Both the position numbers and the translations under genes were made by a program. From Brachyhypopomus gauderio (Eukaryota; Chordata; Actinopteri; Gymnotiformes; Hypopomidae): a stretch of DNA of 64,000 nt. Positions 24,691-34,988 of this stretch are shown piece after piece; the first letter of the stretch is position 1; the number at the start of each line of letters is the position of its first letter. The notes under the pieces were generated by a model. The model made no database searches and was not told the origin of the DNA. It saw only the letters and a program-made list of their open reading frames with translations. The DNA lies in the NCBI RefSeq assembly GCF_052324685.1, contig NW_027506909.1, positions 914,217 through 978,216 of the forward strand, in the 5' to 3' direction.

Positions 24691-25769
24691 TTCAGTTATA
24701 AAATGCTGCCAACATCATAACGACTTGTTGATTGTGCTAAGTTGGTGTGTATTCTACCTGTTACATGTTCAGTTACTTTTCAGGTTAACATCTACAGATA
24801 TGAATTTGTACACTGAGCAACATTCAGTTTTTTTGCTGTGATTAGTGACGTTTCCTTTTACTGCTTATTAGTTGACAATGACAACAGCAATCATAGGATG
24901 TGACAGGATTACTAGTTTTGTCATTTCTTGGAAATACCAAGAACAATGATCATTATTTTCAGCAGAGAACAGATGTAAACAATCTGCAAATTCTCCAAAC
25001 AGACTAACCTTTTCAAGTACACTTAACGTTTTCATATGTAACATGTCTAATGAATAGAAATGATTAACAGCTTTGGAATATAAAAAATCATTCAAAGAGC
25101 GTATAGATTGTATCATTCCATTTTATTTTCAGTACATTTTTGGAAGTAATGACTTAGTGTCCTCATAAATGAAGTAACATAACATCCATAACCTTCACTG
25201 AATGTGGCAAACCTGAGCCATTTCAAGAAAAAAATTCTTAAATAAAGTAATTAATTATGCACATAGCTAACGCAGGTAAATGCATAATATAATAAATGCA
25301 AAATGTGCATTTTTCCCAAGGTTATTAAGAATCGTTGACGTCCATTTTTAGACTGCACAGAATCCAAAACATTTCATTTATATCTCACTCCGTTGGAGTT
25401 GGACTTTCTCTGTTAACCAATTAATTAAACAATAATTTGATTACATGAACTAAATTGTTTTAAAAATACTTCTTACACAGTAAGAAAGAGAATTTAAAAG
25501 GAAGTAAACCCTTTCTTTGACTCAAAGCAGAATTCACACATCCTGGACATGCAGTATGTTGTATACCCAATATGTTTTTTTCCCCATATGTATCCAAATT
25601 TTGGAACATACTTTATATATGCAGTAATTCCTATTACACAGTAAGATTGTGGCATAATTTATGCATTTACCCAAATTCCCTAATGGAAACACTTTCGTAT
25701 GCGTTCTCATAGTGAAAACAAATCATTGTTTTGCTAATGCAATATTAGAGGAATAAATTGTTTTTAACT
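24691..25769. other. Intergenic stretch downstream of her4-like copy D
   Basis: AT-rich; no gene or element recognised. It probably includes any 3' UTR of copy D. Confidence 0.4.
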
Positions 25770-26403
25770 TTAGAAAACACTTGTTTCTTCATTAAGAGTG
25801 TCCACGTGGTTCTCCCAGGGTCTCCAGAGTTCACTGCAGGCTGGAGTCTCCTCTTTGCTGCTGATCGGACAGGCTGGAGAGCTGAACTGGGCCAGGACCT
25901 TTCTGCTCTTCTCCATGGAAGGTTGCATGCTGACGAAGTGGCTCAGCAGTCTTCTCTGGGACTCAGTCTGCACTTGACACTGAGACAGGAAGTTGACGGC
26001 CTCCTGCACACACCTGCTGTGGCCTTCATTAGCTGCAGTGGAGCAGGGAGAGTCCGTGTGAGAGTGATGCTGCTGTCTCAGGAACTGAACCGTCATCTCC
26101 AGGATGTCGGCCTTCTCCTGTCTGGAATCAGGCTGTTGCTTTAGGAATTCTGGACCCAGGAGAGACTTGAGCTTCTCAATGCTGCTGTTCATACGTTCTC
26201 TGCGCATCTTCTCCACCAATGGCTTTCTCAGCTAGAGTGATAAGAAATATATGATTAATTAACATTAATTGTTTGTGTTTTGGTGTTTAAGTACTAATAA
26301 ACCATGAAATCAAAATGCATAGGAATCATTTAATATTTACCTTGTTTGTAAGTGGAAGATGTTCTTTGGAGTAGATCCTAGCTGCCGTGATTGTAGGAGT
26401 CAT
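25770..26403 (-). CDS. her4: her4-like bHLH-Orange transcriptional repressor, copy D
   Basis: Exons 26403-26341 and 26231-25770 give a predicted 174 residues; the intron is 109 bp with a GTAAAT donor and a CTCTAG acceptor. Exon 1 starts MTPTITAARI, the usual her4 N-terminus. Exon 2 opens LRKPLVEKMRRERMNSS, a full Hes basic region with its proline, then HLH, the Orange domain (SRCVQEAVNFLSQC) and WRPW. The family are Notch-induced nuclear repressors that bind E/N-box DNA and recruit Groucho/TLE through WRPW. Here WRPW is not terminal: 14 residues follow, starting ENHVDTL. It is divergent from copy C (ATG to ATG 2.0 kb), and the introns and 5' exon 2 of C and D are nearly identical. Confidence 0.88.
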
Positions 26404-26452
26404 GGCTGTGTGTCTTCTGTCAGTGCTGTGCTCTCTCTCTCTCTCCCTCCTC

Positions 26453-26460
26453 TATTTATA
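26453..26460 (-). promoter_or_regulatory. TATA box of her4-like copy D
   Basis: TATAAATA lies 50 bp before the ATG, with the shortest CT tract of the four copies (15 bp, 26431-26445). The proximal RBPJ site seen in A and C is altered here (ATGAGAAAGTG near 26645), and the G-rich tract is absent. Confidence 0.75.
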
Positions 26461-27059
26461 CTCCCCAATCTCCATATGAATGTGTGAGTCTTGGGTTTGC
26501 TGGAGGGTCTCACAGTCTGCAGCCAATGGCTGAGTGTGGATGACACTAAAGAACAGTGAGCTGCCACATGCCCGATGAAGTGTGCATTACCCAGGAAACA
26601 ATGGGGCCGTCTCCAGGGAGCAGGTGGGGAGAGAAAGATGTGTATGAGAAAGTGGAGACCTCATGTCAGAAGCATCACTGTCACATGACATTATGAGAAT
26701 AATTGGTGGCAAAGCACGTGCCACTCATAGTTTGCATTTTGAGTGTAACAGATCAAATGTCTAACACATCAGTTATTTTAAGTGTCACCACATTTTACCA
26801 TTTTTGGAGTGGGGTTGTATTTCAGCAATTTGATGGCCTCCCGTTTTGCAAATTCGCACAAATAATGAATTCAAATAGTTTGATTATGAAAGTTCTGATT
26901 TGTGCTCATACCTGACTACCTGGGTTAGGTAATGTGAATGTGCTTACAATCTCATTATTAAGAAATCCTAGAAAACAGCTCTCAGTTACCTTTCTTATAT
27001 TGATTTCTGCTATTTCTTTTATGCATCAAGAAATTAACTATGTTAACTATAGTGACTGT

Positions 27060-27110
27060 ATTCTCCAGGGCTTTCCCACACTTGCCCCCCCCCCCCCCCC
27101 CCCCCCCCCC
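27060..27110 (-). promoter_or_regulatory. Upstream RBPJ-type element of copy D, interrupted by a 26-C run
   Basis: The string TTCTCCAGGGCTTTCCCACA (27061-27080) matches the core of the 198-bp elements of A and B and keeps the RBPJ site TTTCCCACA (27072-27080). It runs directly into a run of 26 C (27085-27110) that replaces the rest of the element. Confidence 0.5.
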
Positions 27111-27423
27111 GAAATCTTGTGTAGTAGTAGTAGTAAAATAGTAGTACAAAAGCTTCCTAACTGAGAAAACAAGATTTTAATGTATGCAAAAATATATACA
27201 GTGGCAAATAGATTAAAAAAATGTATTTGTTGAAAAGCTCTCTGCGTGCTTCTGAGTGTTTGGATTGAAAGCGTGTGAACATTATTGAACTAGTGCTGCT
27301 GGATTACATAAACCTGCTTTCTCACACTTGCAGTCATAAATGTCAGGTTTTATTAAAGAATTATATAATATAAAAGGTTTGTTGTTTGCATCAAAATAAC
27401 CTGCAGTGTTTTTCAGCATTTAC

Positions 27424-27504
27424 TATTGTCAGGGAGTATTACCAGTGCCCTATTGTTAGGGAGTATTACCAGTGCCCTATTGTCAGGGAGTATTACCAGT
27501 GCCT
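27424..27504. repeat. 27-bp tandem repeat x 3
   Basis: Three units of the type TATTGTCAGGGAGTATTACC plus 7 bp, with one or two changes, in the spacer between copies D and C. Confidence 0.9.
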
Positions 27505-27650
27505 TACTGCTAAGGGTGACAGCATGTTTCCAAACATGTAAATTCACACATTCATACAAACTGCCTTAACCTTAAGCCTTAAGATCTGTTGCGAGTGTGT
27601 TGGCCAGATGCTAAATTGCATTTAATAGGGGCACACTTCTATTCAGCTCT

Positions 27651-27722
27651 CCCAGCATGAATGGTGGGGAGTGTGGGAAAGTTCTGGAGAGAACACTCTC
27701 AGTGCTGAACTACTTACTCAGC
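27651..27722 (+). promoter_or_regulatory. Upstream RBPJ-type element of copy C
   Basis: In inverted orientation this carries the core of the A/B element: AATGGTGGGGAGTGTGGGAAA and TGGAGAGAACACTCTCAGTG. It includes an RBPJ site TGTGGGAAA (27672-27680), about 0.7 kb upstream of the copy C start. Confidence 0.55.
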
Positions 27723-28132
27723 TCTGCAATCAATGACACCTCATTGAACTACTGTGGTAGAGGAAGAGGAGGAATGTTGTAACCCCTGTGATTGCATTAC
27801 AACTCTTGTGATGGTATTGCAACACTCTTTGACAAGAAGATTATAATTTATACACAATTCCTGGGTAAATAGTGGAATAATTATGGCTAGTATAAAATAT
27901 CTTTTCTATAATTCCTTACTATTTATTTAATACATCATAACGCCACTTGAGATATCGTGGCATAAAACAGTTGTATCTGAAAGTTAACTGTGAATTCTAT
28001 ACTCACCAAAGTGCACAAACATGTTTGGCTTATGGTTGAAGGTGGAACGTGTTATGAGTGCATAACGATGTACTGTGTATGGAACAAGATAGAGTGACTC
28101 TGACCATCAGGTAACAGTGGTGGTATTTCCAC

Positions 28133-28361
28133 TTTCCCACAGGCTCTCCACCTCACAACCCCACCCCCCCACACAGACCCACCCCTCCTCCTGCTCCCTG
28201 GAGACGGCCCCATTGTTTCCTGGGTAATGCACACTTCATCGGGCATGTGGCAGCTCACTGTTCTTTAGTGTCATCCACACTCAGCCATTGGCTGCAGACT
28301 GTGAGAACCTCCAGCAAACCCAAGACTCACACATTCATATGGAGATTGGGGAGTATAAATA
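28133..28361 (+). promoter_or_regulatory. Promoter of her4-like copy C
   Basis: TTTCCCACA (28133-28141, RBPJ type) is followed by a short C-rich remnant of the minisatellite, a conserved block with CCATTGTTTCCTGGG, a CAGCCATTGG block, and TATAAATA (28354-28361). The TATA is 54 bp before the ATG, with a GA tract (28369-28387) between them. Confidence 0.75.
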
Positions 28362-28414
28362 GAGGAGGGAGAGAGAGAGAGAGAGAGCTCAGCACTGACA
28401 GAAGACACACAGCC

Positions 28415-29036
28415 ATGACTCCTACAATCACGGCAGCTAGGATCTACTCCAAAGAACATCTTCCACTTACAAACAAGGTAAATATTAAATGATTCCTATG
28501 CATTTTGATTTCATGGTTTATTAGTACTTAAAAACCAAAACACAAACAATTAATGTTAATTAATCATATATTTCTTATCACTCTAGCTGAGAAAGCCATT
28601 GGTGGAGAAGATGCGCAGAGAACGTATGAACAGCAGCATTGAGAAGCTCAAGTCTCTCCTGGGTCCAGAATTCCTAAAGCAACAGCCTGATTCCAGACAG
28701 GAGAAGGCCGACATCCTGGAGATGACGGTTCAGTTCCTGAGACAGCAGCATCACTCTCACACGGACTCTCCCTGCTCCACTGCAGCTAATGAAGGCCACA
28801 GCAGGTGTGTGCAGGAGGCCGTCAACTTCCTGTCTCAGTGTCAAGTGCAGACTGAGTCCCAGAGAAGACTGCTGAGCCACTTCGTCAGCATGCAACCTTC
28901 CATGGAGAAGAGCAGAAAGGTCCTGGCCCAGTTCAGCTCTCCAGCCTGTCAGATCAGCAGCAAAGAGGAGACTCCAGCCTGCAGTGAACTCTGGAGACCC
29001 TGGGAGAACTTCCAAGACTGTGTAGTCCATGCCTGA
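28415..29036 (+). CDS. her4: her4-like bHLH-Orange transcriptional repressor, copy C
   Basis: Exons 28415-28477 and 28587-29036 give a predicted 170 residues; the 109-bp intron has GTAAAT and CTCTAG ends. The basic region LRKPLVEKMRRERMNSS is intact, as are the HLH (SLLGPEFLK to MTVQFLRQQ) and the Orange domain. The phrase LKSLLGPEFLKQQPDS and the MTPTIT start are what make me call it her4-like. WRPW is followed by ten residues (ENFQDCVVHA) before the stop, whereas Hes-family WRPW is normally the very C-terminus. Likely a nuclear Notch-target repressor in neural progenitors, from family knowledge. It is the only copy on the plus strand. Confidence 0.9.
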
Positions 29037-30033
29037 TAGTCAGTGGCATGGACAGTTCAGAGTGACTGTAACTACAGTTTAAAAAGATTACTATTATCTT
29101 TACTGAGATATTAGGTCACTATCACCTGTATTCCTGTTTGGGAAAATATTATAAAGCTTAAATTTGATCTGTTAAGCAGGTCATAATTATGTTGCTCTCA
29201 GCTGAGCTTTTTTTAAAACAATCTCTTATCTTACTAGAATAATGTTTAATATTTTTAATAATTCTATTTTGTATAAATGTCTCAGATTGAGATCTGGTGT
29301 TTTATCTGTGAATATCCAATGGATCATCTCGTATATTGAAGCAACTTGTTGCCTGAAACTTTGTGTTTCCAAGTGCCTTTCTACTGTATGCAGCTCCTGT
29401 CTTCATGTTTGTTTTATCCTGTAATTCTTGATTTTATTAACTGGAACGTTCATATATTTAGAACTATGCAGGTTTCTGTCACTTTATAAAATGTGGTAAT
29501 ATAAAGATGAAAAGCATCATTAAATACATTTTCATATAAAATATAACACTTGTGACTGCACTTGTATCTGTTGTATTTTGACATATCGCAGAGTACAAAA
29601 GTAGAAAAGATGAGTATAAAATGAAACTGTTTCATGCTTAGCTAGCTCCTTATCAGAGGACCAATTATAATTATATTTTATTTCACATAAACAGTTTTAA
29701 AAGGTTTATCTTAATCATAAGTCCTAATAGTAAATAAAACATTTTAAGCTATTGATATTTTAAAAGTATTAAAGAAGGTAATCAATTAAGCCAGGTGAGA
29801 ACTCACCTTCCCTAACATGTCAGAAAGCCATAGAACTGAGGTTACTTGCGCTTCACTACAGGATTCTTTTGAAAAGCAATATGATTCAATCACAAAATTG
29901 GCAAATGCAGTTCAATCTAAGCAATTTACACACATTTACAATTTGTATCAATATTACTTCAGTTAAAAATAAAAATTAAATGACAGCATTTTAAACACAA
30001 GGTGAAATCTGTACAGAAATTCATGTAGACTAA
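29037..30033. other. 3' flank of copy C
   Basis: AT-rich, no coding signal; probably holds the 3' UTR of copy C (several AATAAA-like strings, none decisive). Confidence 0.4.
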
Positions 30034-30101
30034 TAATCAAATCAAAAATATATTTGTATAGCATTTTTCACAACACATGTTGTCACAGCGCTTAAATAAT
30101 T
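30034..30101 (-). mobile_element. Short L2-type LINE 3'-end fragment
   Basis: AATCAAATCAAAAATATATT followed by GTATAGCATTTTTCACAACA is the reverse complement of the LINE tail type seen at 1-61. Only the tail region is present, next to a Tc1 insertion that begins 17 bp further on. Confidence 0.6.
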
Positions 30102-30118
30102 GGCTTTACTGTATTGTA

Positions 30119-31635
30119 CAGTGCCTTGCAAAAGTATTCACCCCCCATTAGATTTTTCCCTATTTTACTACATTACAACCTGTATGTATTGTTTTTTTTT
30201 TATCTGAATTGAATGTGATGCATCTGCACAAAATAGTCTACGTTTTAGAAGTGAAATGAGGAAAAAATATATGTATATAAAGAATATGAAAATAAAAAAC
30301 TGAAAATTGGCAAGTGCATATGTATTCACCCCCTTTGTTATGAAGCCCCTAAAAAGTTCTGGTGCAACCAATTACCTTCAGAAGTCACATACTTAGTGAA
30401 ATGAAGGCCACCTGTGTGCAATCTAAGTGTCACATGATCTGTCAGTATATACACACCTTTTCTGAAAGGCCCCAGAGGCTGCAACACCATTAACACCAAA
30501 TCTCTGATGATCCCCCGGAGCACCATCAAATCCATCATCATCAAATGGAAAGAACATGGTACCACAACAAACCTGCCAAGAGAGGGCCGCCCACCAAAAC
30601 TCTCAGCCCGGTCAAGGAGGGCATTAATCAGAGAGGCAGCACAGAGACCAAAGGTAACCCTGAAGGAGCTGCAGAGTTCCCAAGCAGAGACTGGAGTATC
30701 TGTCCATATGACCACAATAAGCCGTACACTCCATAGAGCTGGGCTTTATGGAAGAGTGGCCAGAAAAAAACCTTTACTTACAGGCAAAAATAGGAAGGCT
30801 CGTTTCGAGTTTGCAAAAAGGCAAACTGTATGGAGGAAGGTACTGTGGTCAGATGAAACCAAAATTGAACTTTTTGGCCACCAAGGAAAACGCGATGTCT
30901 GGCGCAAACCCAACACATCTCATCACCCCAAGAACACCATGCCCACAGTGAAACATGGTGGTGGAAGTATCATGCTGTGGGGATGTTTTTCAGCAGCAGG
31001 GACTGGAAAACTGGTCCGAGTCGAGGGGAGGATGGATGGTGCTAAATACAGGGATATTCTTGAGCAAAACCTGTTTACGTCTGTCAGTAATTTGAGACTG
31101 GGGCGGAGATTTACCTTCCAACAGGACAATGACCCAAAGCATACTGCTAAAGCAACACTTGAGTGGTTTAAGAGGAAACATGTAAACATATTGGAATGGC
31201 CTAGTCAAAGCCCAGACCTTAATCCAATTGAGAATCTGTGGTCAGACTTGAAGATTGCTGTTCACCAACGAAAACCATCTAACTTGAAGGAGCTGGAGCA
31301 GTTTTGCCATGAGGAATGGGCAAAAATTCCAGTGGCAAGATGTGGCAAACTCATAGAGACTTATTCAAAGCGACTTGCAGCTGTAATTGCTGTAAAAGGT
31401 GGCTCTACAAAGTACTGACTTACGGGGGTGAATAGTTATGCACACTGATGTTTTCAGTTATTTTCTCCTATTTGTTGTTTGCTTCACAATAAAAAAAATG
31501 TTAAATGTTGAAAATTGTAGGCATGGTCTGTAAATTAAATGATGCAGACCCTCAAATATTCCCTTTGAATTCCAGGTTGTGAGGTAACAAAATGTGAAAA
31601 ATGTAAAGGGGGGTGAATACTTTCGCAAGGCACTG
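30119..31635 (+). mobile_element. Tc1-like DNA transposon, 1,517 bp
   Basis: Starts CAGTGCCTTGCAAAAGTATT and ends with the inverse, one base different (AATACTTTCGCAAGGCACTG). TA dinucleotides flank both ends (30117-30118 and 31636-31637), as expected for Tc1 integration. It carries one transposase frame that lacks its N-terminal part. The nearly matching ends and long open frame suggest a recent insertion. Confidence 0.95.
30507..31418 (+). CDS. Tc1 transposase, N-terminally truncated
   Basis: 303 codons, where full Tc1 transposases have about 340. The visible start sits in the second half of the first DNA-binding helix-turn-helix (IPRSTIKSIIIKWKEHG). The usual N-terminal 40 or so residues have been lost by what looks like an internal deletion between 30480 and 30510. 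The second DNA-binding region (REGRPPKLSARSRRAL) follows. The catalytic DD34E triad is complete: WSDETKIELFG (D), FQQDNDPKHTA (D) and LNPIENLW (E). Without the first helix the protein should not bind its terminal repeats, so this copy is probably immobile unless helped in trans. Confidence 0.9.
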   Translation: MIPRSTIKSIIIKWKEHGTTTNLPREGRPPKLSARSRRALIREAAQRPKVTLKELQSSQAETGVSVHMTTISRTLHRAGLYGRVARKKPLLTGKNRKARFEFAKRQTVWRKVLWSDETKIELFGHQGKRDVWRKPNTSHHPKNTMPTVKHGGGSIMLWGCFSAAGTGKLVRVEGRMDGAKYRDILEQNLFTSVSNLRLGRRFTFQQDNDPKHTAKATLEWFKRKHVNILEWPSQSPDLNPIENLWSDLKIAVHQRKPSNLKELEQFCHEEWAKIPVARCGKLIETYSKRLAAVIAVKGGSTKY

Positions 31636-32680
31636 TATCATTTAAGCATAATGGAAATAAACACATTGAATGGATTTCTTTATATTGCAAAGTTTCAGCA
31701 ACAATATCTTGCTCCTGTGCAATAATGAAGATGCAGTATTTTATTTGCTCTAAGAATTACACTTATGCTCGTTCTATAAGTCTTGCAAAAATGTAAGCAC
31801 AGGAATATATTTGTAACATGGGGAATTTTGGGAAAGTCTTGGGAGCAAATCAGTTCTTATGGTCCAGATGGTCTTACTATGTGTAAGGTCTCTGGCTTGA
31901 ACAAAGAGAGATCAAACACCATGGCTAATGTGATGTGTAACAAGACACACTTCTATTGTGTCCTTATTGAGGGCAGTGAATGAACGGACTGTGGGAAAGA
32001 GAAGACAGCCCTCTCACACAGAACTCCTGGGAATCTCACTACCACCTTGCCTCTGTACAACAGTGATTCCCATACTACAGTGTGATTCAGTAATGCTTCA
32101 GTAATAAGAAAAAGATACAATTTTGATAGTCTATAAAGAATTAAGCTGAAAACTTTTTTTTTAATCTGAATTTTGCGTCAGCTATTAAAATTGTGCTATG
32201 CTGAATCACAATAAGATGATCAAGAATTTTCTATTTTTCCATTGTTTCTTGCCAAACAATCAGGTCATTACCAAACCCAGTGAACTACTCTGTACACTGT
32301 TCGACAAGTTGCATCTGTGATTTTTCTGCAGATCCTAACACATATCCCTAACACATATCCCTAACCATAGTACTATGTCTTAATGCACATCTGCATTGCT
32401 TAGGACCATATTACAGCCATATTGTGAAGAAGCTATTTTTCATCTGAGCATATACTATAGCAGTCACGTTCCAATGTTAATTATTTCTAATGAACAATAT
32501 TAGGAGGTCTTTGGCTTTTTATTTAAGAATATGTCAAAATATTGTAGACCGATCTCCAAACACGTATCTGATGTTCGTTGTCAAACAATTTCAGTTACTC
32601 TTCGAGGCCGTAAATGGTGGATGGAGCATTCCTAAACACGAATATATAGCGCGTGCAAAAAGGCTGTCCTTCCGAGTAGG
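31636..32680. other. Intergenic stretch upstream of the second her gene
   Basis: Contains TGTGGGAAA (31990-31998), followed by a CTCTCACA string loosely like the her4 upstream elements; otherwise no feature. No gene recognised. Confidence 0.4.
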
Positions 32681-33001
32681 CACGTGGACCAGTATCACGT
32701 GCGAATAGTCCCAGAACTCAACTGCTTGCATAAAGTGGCTAAATAGTCAAAGTCAGAACACATTTGAAATATCAAACATGGCAATGTCCCCTCACTCGCG
32801 TGTCATTATTGTTTCCTTAACTGTCCTGTAGTCCGGAACTGTTCGGAATCCGCCACGTGGACGTTGACAGCTTTTTGTTAATTACTGTGAGTTTTCTGTC
32901 ACCTTTGTAACCAAGCCAGTGTCGTTAAAAGCAAACCAGCAAACGGCGGCAGGTTGTTTTCTTGCTGCGAATCTCTTTGATGAGCCCGCTTTGACCACGT
33001 G
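32681..33001 (+). promoter_or_regulatory. Cluster of four CACGTG boxes upstream of the Hes5-type gene
   Basis: CACGTG occurs at 32681-32686, 32696-32701, 32854-32859 and 32996-33001, four within 321 bp where chance predicts about one per 4 kb. The segment is also richer in CpG than its surroundings. CACGTG is the class B/C E-box bound by Hes/Her, Myc/USF and clock proteins, so it may be an autoregulatory or enhancer element 0.7-1.0 kb upstream of the ATG. This is inference. Confidence 0.45.
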
Positions 33002-33304
33002 CCATTATTACACCTTTCTGCTAATAAGGCTCCTGAAAGTTAGAAAGAGTAGTACTGTTAGTAGAACTGTTAGAGTAAATGCATTTGCGGGAAAGCTTAC
33101 TTAGTGCAGTATGAGAATTTTAAATTTTTTTGGATACCAGTTGTGATGAGTTTCTGGTATGCACAGCCTAAAGTCAAATGAATCAATGGTTGGCTAAAGA
33201 GAGCAATTTAGTTTTAGCCAAGTTTTCAGTATGTTAAGTATGTTCAGTATGTTAGCCAACATTTAAGTATGTTTTGCAACCGCTATAAATAGTATTCTAT
33301 ATAA

Positions 33305-33339
<35 letters not shown>

Positions 33340-33350
33340 ATATATATAAA
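33305..33350. repeat. ATCT/TA microsatellite
   Basis: About nine ATCT units followed by a TA run. Confidence 0.95.
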
Positions 33351-33543
33351 GGTGTTTAAAATATAAACATGGGAAATAAAATGGCTCTAAGTGTGCCGCA
33401 CCTCATGAGAACTTTCTCAGACAATAAAAGTGACGCGTCTTTGATACCTTGGGAAACTTTCTCCTAACAGAAGTCATGCAGCCAGTTAGCTATAAAATGA
33501 ATGTGTCCTATTGTTGCACTAAGTCAACCCTCTGGAGACAGAG

Positions 33544-33605
33544 TGTGGGAAAGTAACCCTGCACAAGCCATATGGCTTTGTAATGGAAATGACCACCTAT
33601 AAATA
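33544..33605 (+). promoter_or_regulatory. Promoter of the Hes5-type gene
   Basis: An RBPJ-type site TGTGGGAAA (33544-33552) lies about 46 bp upstream of TATAAATA (33598-33605). The TATA is 58 bp before the ATG. The close pairing of RBPJ site and TATA is typical of Notch-responsive Hes promoters. Confidence 0.75.
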
Positions 33606-33662
33606 TGGGCGCTTGGTCTTCACTGAGGCCCACAACACACTTGAAGGTCCAGGAACAGGGAC

Positions 33663-34246
33663 ATGGCTCCACACTCAGCTCACGCTGCTGCTCCCTCCTC
33701 CTTACACCTCCTGGGATTCAGCGACAAATACAAACTTAAGGCATGTACCTTTTTATCCACCAAAACAACAACAAACCTTCTTCATGTTCAGACTTCTCTT
33801 TACAACTTATATAATGTACTAATCAACTGCTTTCAATCCACTTACAGATGAGGAAGCCCATCATCGAGAAGATGCGTCGAGACCGCATCAACGGCTGTAT
33901 CGATCAGCTCAAGAAGCTGCTGGAGAAACAGTTGCACAGCCAAGACCCCAGTGTCAAGCTGGAGAAGGCAGATGTTCTGGAGATGACCGTCAGCTTCCTG
34001 AAACAGCAACAGGGGCCCCCAACAGCTCCGGCTTGGCGTGACTATGACGAAGGATATTCACAATGCTGGAGGACATCCCTGCAGTTCCTCGACGTCCACT
34101 CCAACAAAGTCCCGTCCACCCAGGGGAGCCAGCAGGGCCAGCAAGCTCAGACAGGTAGCAGAGAGCTGTGCTGCAACCTTCCTTCACCCAAACGGGGCCC
34201 CAGTACACGGCCACAGGCTAGCGACCCTCTCTGGAGGCCCTGGTAG
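33663..34246 (+). CDS. Hes5-family bHLH-Orange repressor (her2/her15-like)
   Basis: Exons 33663-33740 and 33848-34246 give 158 residues. The intron (107 bp) has a GC donor (CTTAAG then GCATGT) and a TTACAG acceptor. The join gives DKYKLK then MRKPIIEKMRRDRING in frame, a perfect Hes basic region with the family proline. HLH continues to MTVSFLKQQ. An Orange-type region (GYSQCWRTSLQFL) follows, and the protein ends exactly in WRPW, so Groucho/TLE recruitment should be intact. Expected to be a nuclear, Notch-induced repressor. It is clearly different from the her4-like copies 5-18 kb away, and is intact by every visible criterion. Which zebrafish her gene it matches cannot be settled by eye. 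Confidence 0.9.
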
Positions 34247-34974
34247 AGGCACAGACAATGGTAATTTCTAAACTTGAGGATCAATGATGTTCATGTGCCT
34301 CACAACAGTAGGAGATATTCATTTCCACAATGAACGCTTGGCGTGTTTTGTCATCATATTGATTGGCAAATGCTTGAGATTCACTTTTTTCCCCATTCAG
34401 TGAAAGGGAAAGCTTTAATTATGACTGCAGCCTTATTTGTTATGTAATAATGGCTTTTAATGTGACATTTTACATTTTTTCTAATTGGGGAAAAAATACT
34501 TTTTTTCTAATTGGAGTTTTACTTTGGTTAGAAGTAATGATGTGTACACGTTTTGTGTGATGTGTATGTATTTAGCTACAGTTGACTCCAGTGGAGTATT
34601 TATGTTATGAAAATATCTGAAAATCTGAATTTGTACTGTATTTACAAGTTTTCCAATGTATTTGTGTTGAGTTCAACATCATATGTTAAATTAGGATTAA
34701 GCAAACATTTAATCCAATCTCTTGTAGAAATGTACATATTGTACTGTGATGGAAGTTGTGTGAGCAAATCCCCATTGTGTGTCATAACATTTAATGTATC
34801 TCACAATTACTCATATCTAAAACATGTTGCTCATTTATGAACTATTAGTGAAGCAAAACAATTTTTGCTAAATCATTACAGAATTTGTGGTTTTGTAAGA
34901 TTCAAAGGAGGGAGGGACATCTTATCACTTTTTCATGCATTTATATTGTGATGTAACATGATTATTTTTGATGT

Positions 34975-34988
34975 AATAAAGAAATAAA
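34975..34988 (+). terminator. Probable polyadenylation signals of the Hes5-type gene
   Basis: Two overlapping AATAAA hexamers (34975-34980 and 34983-34988), about 730 bp after the stop. Confidence 0.55.
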
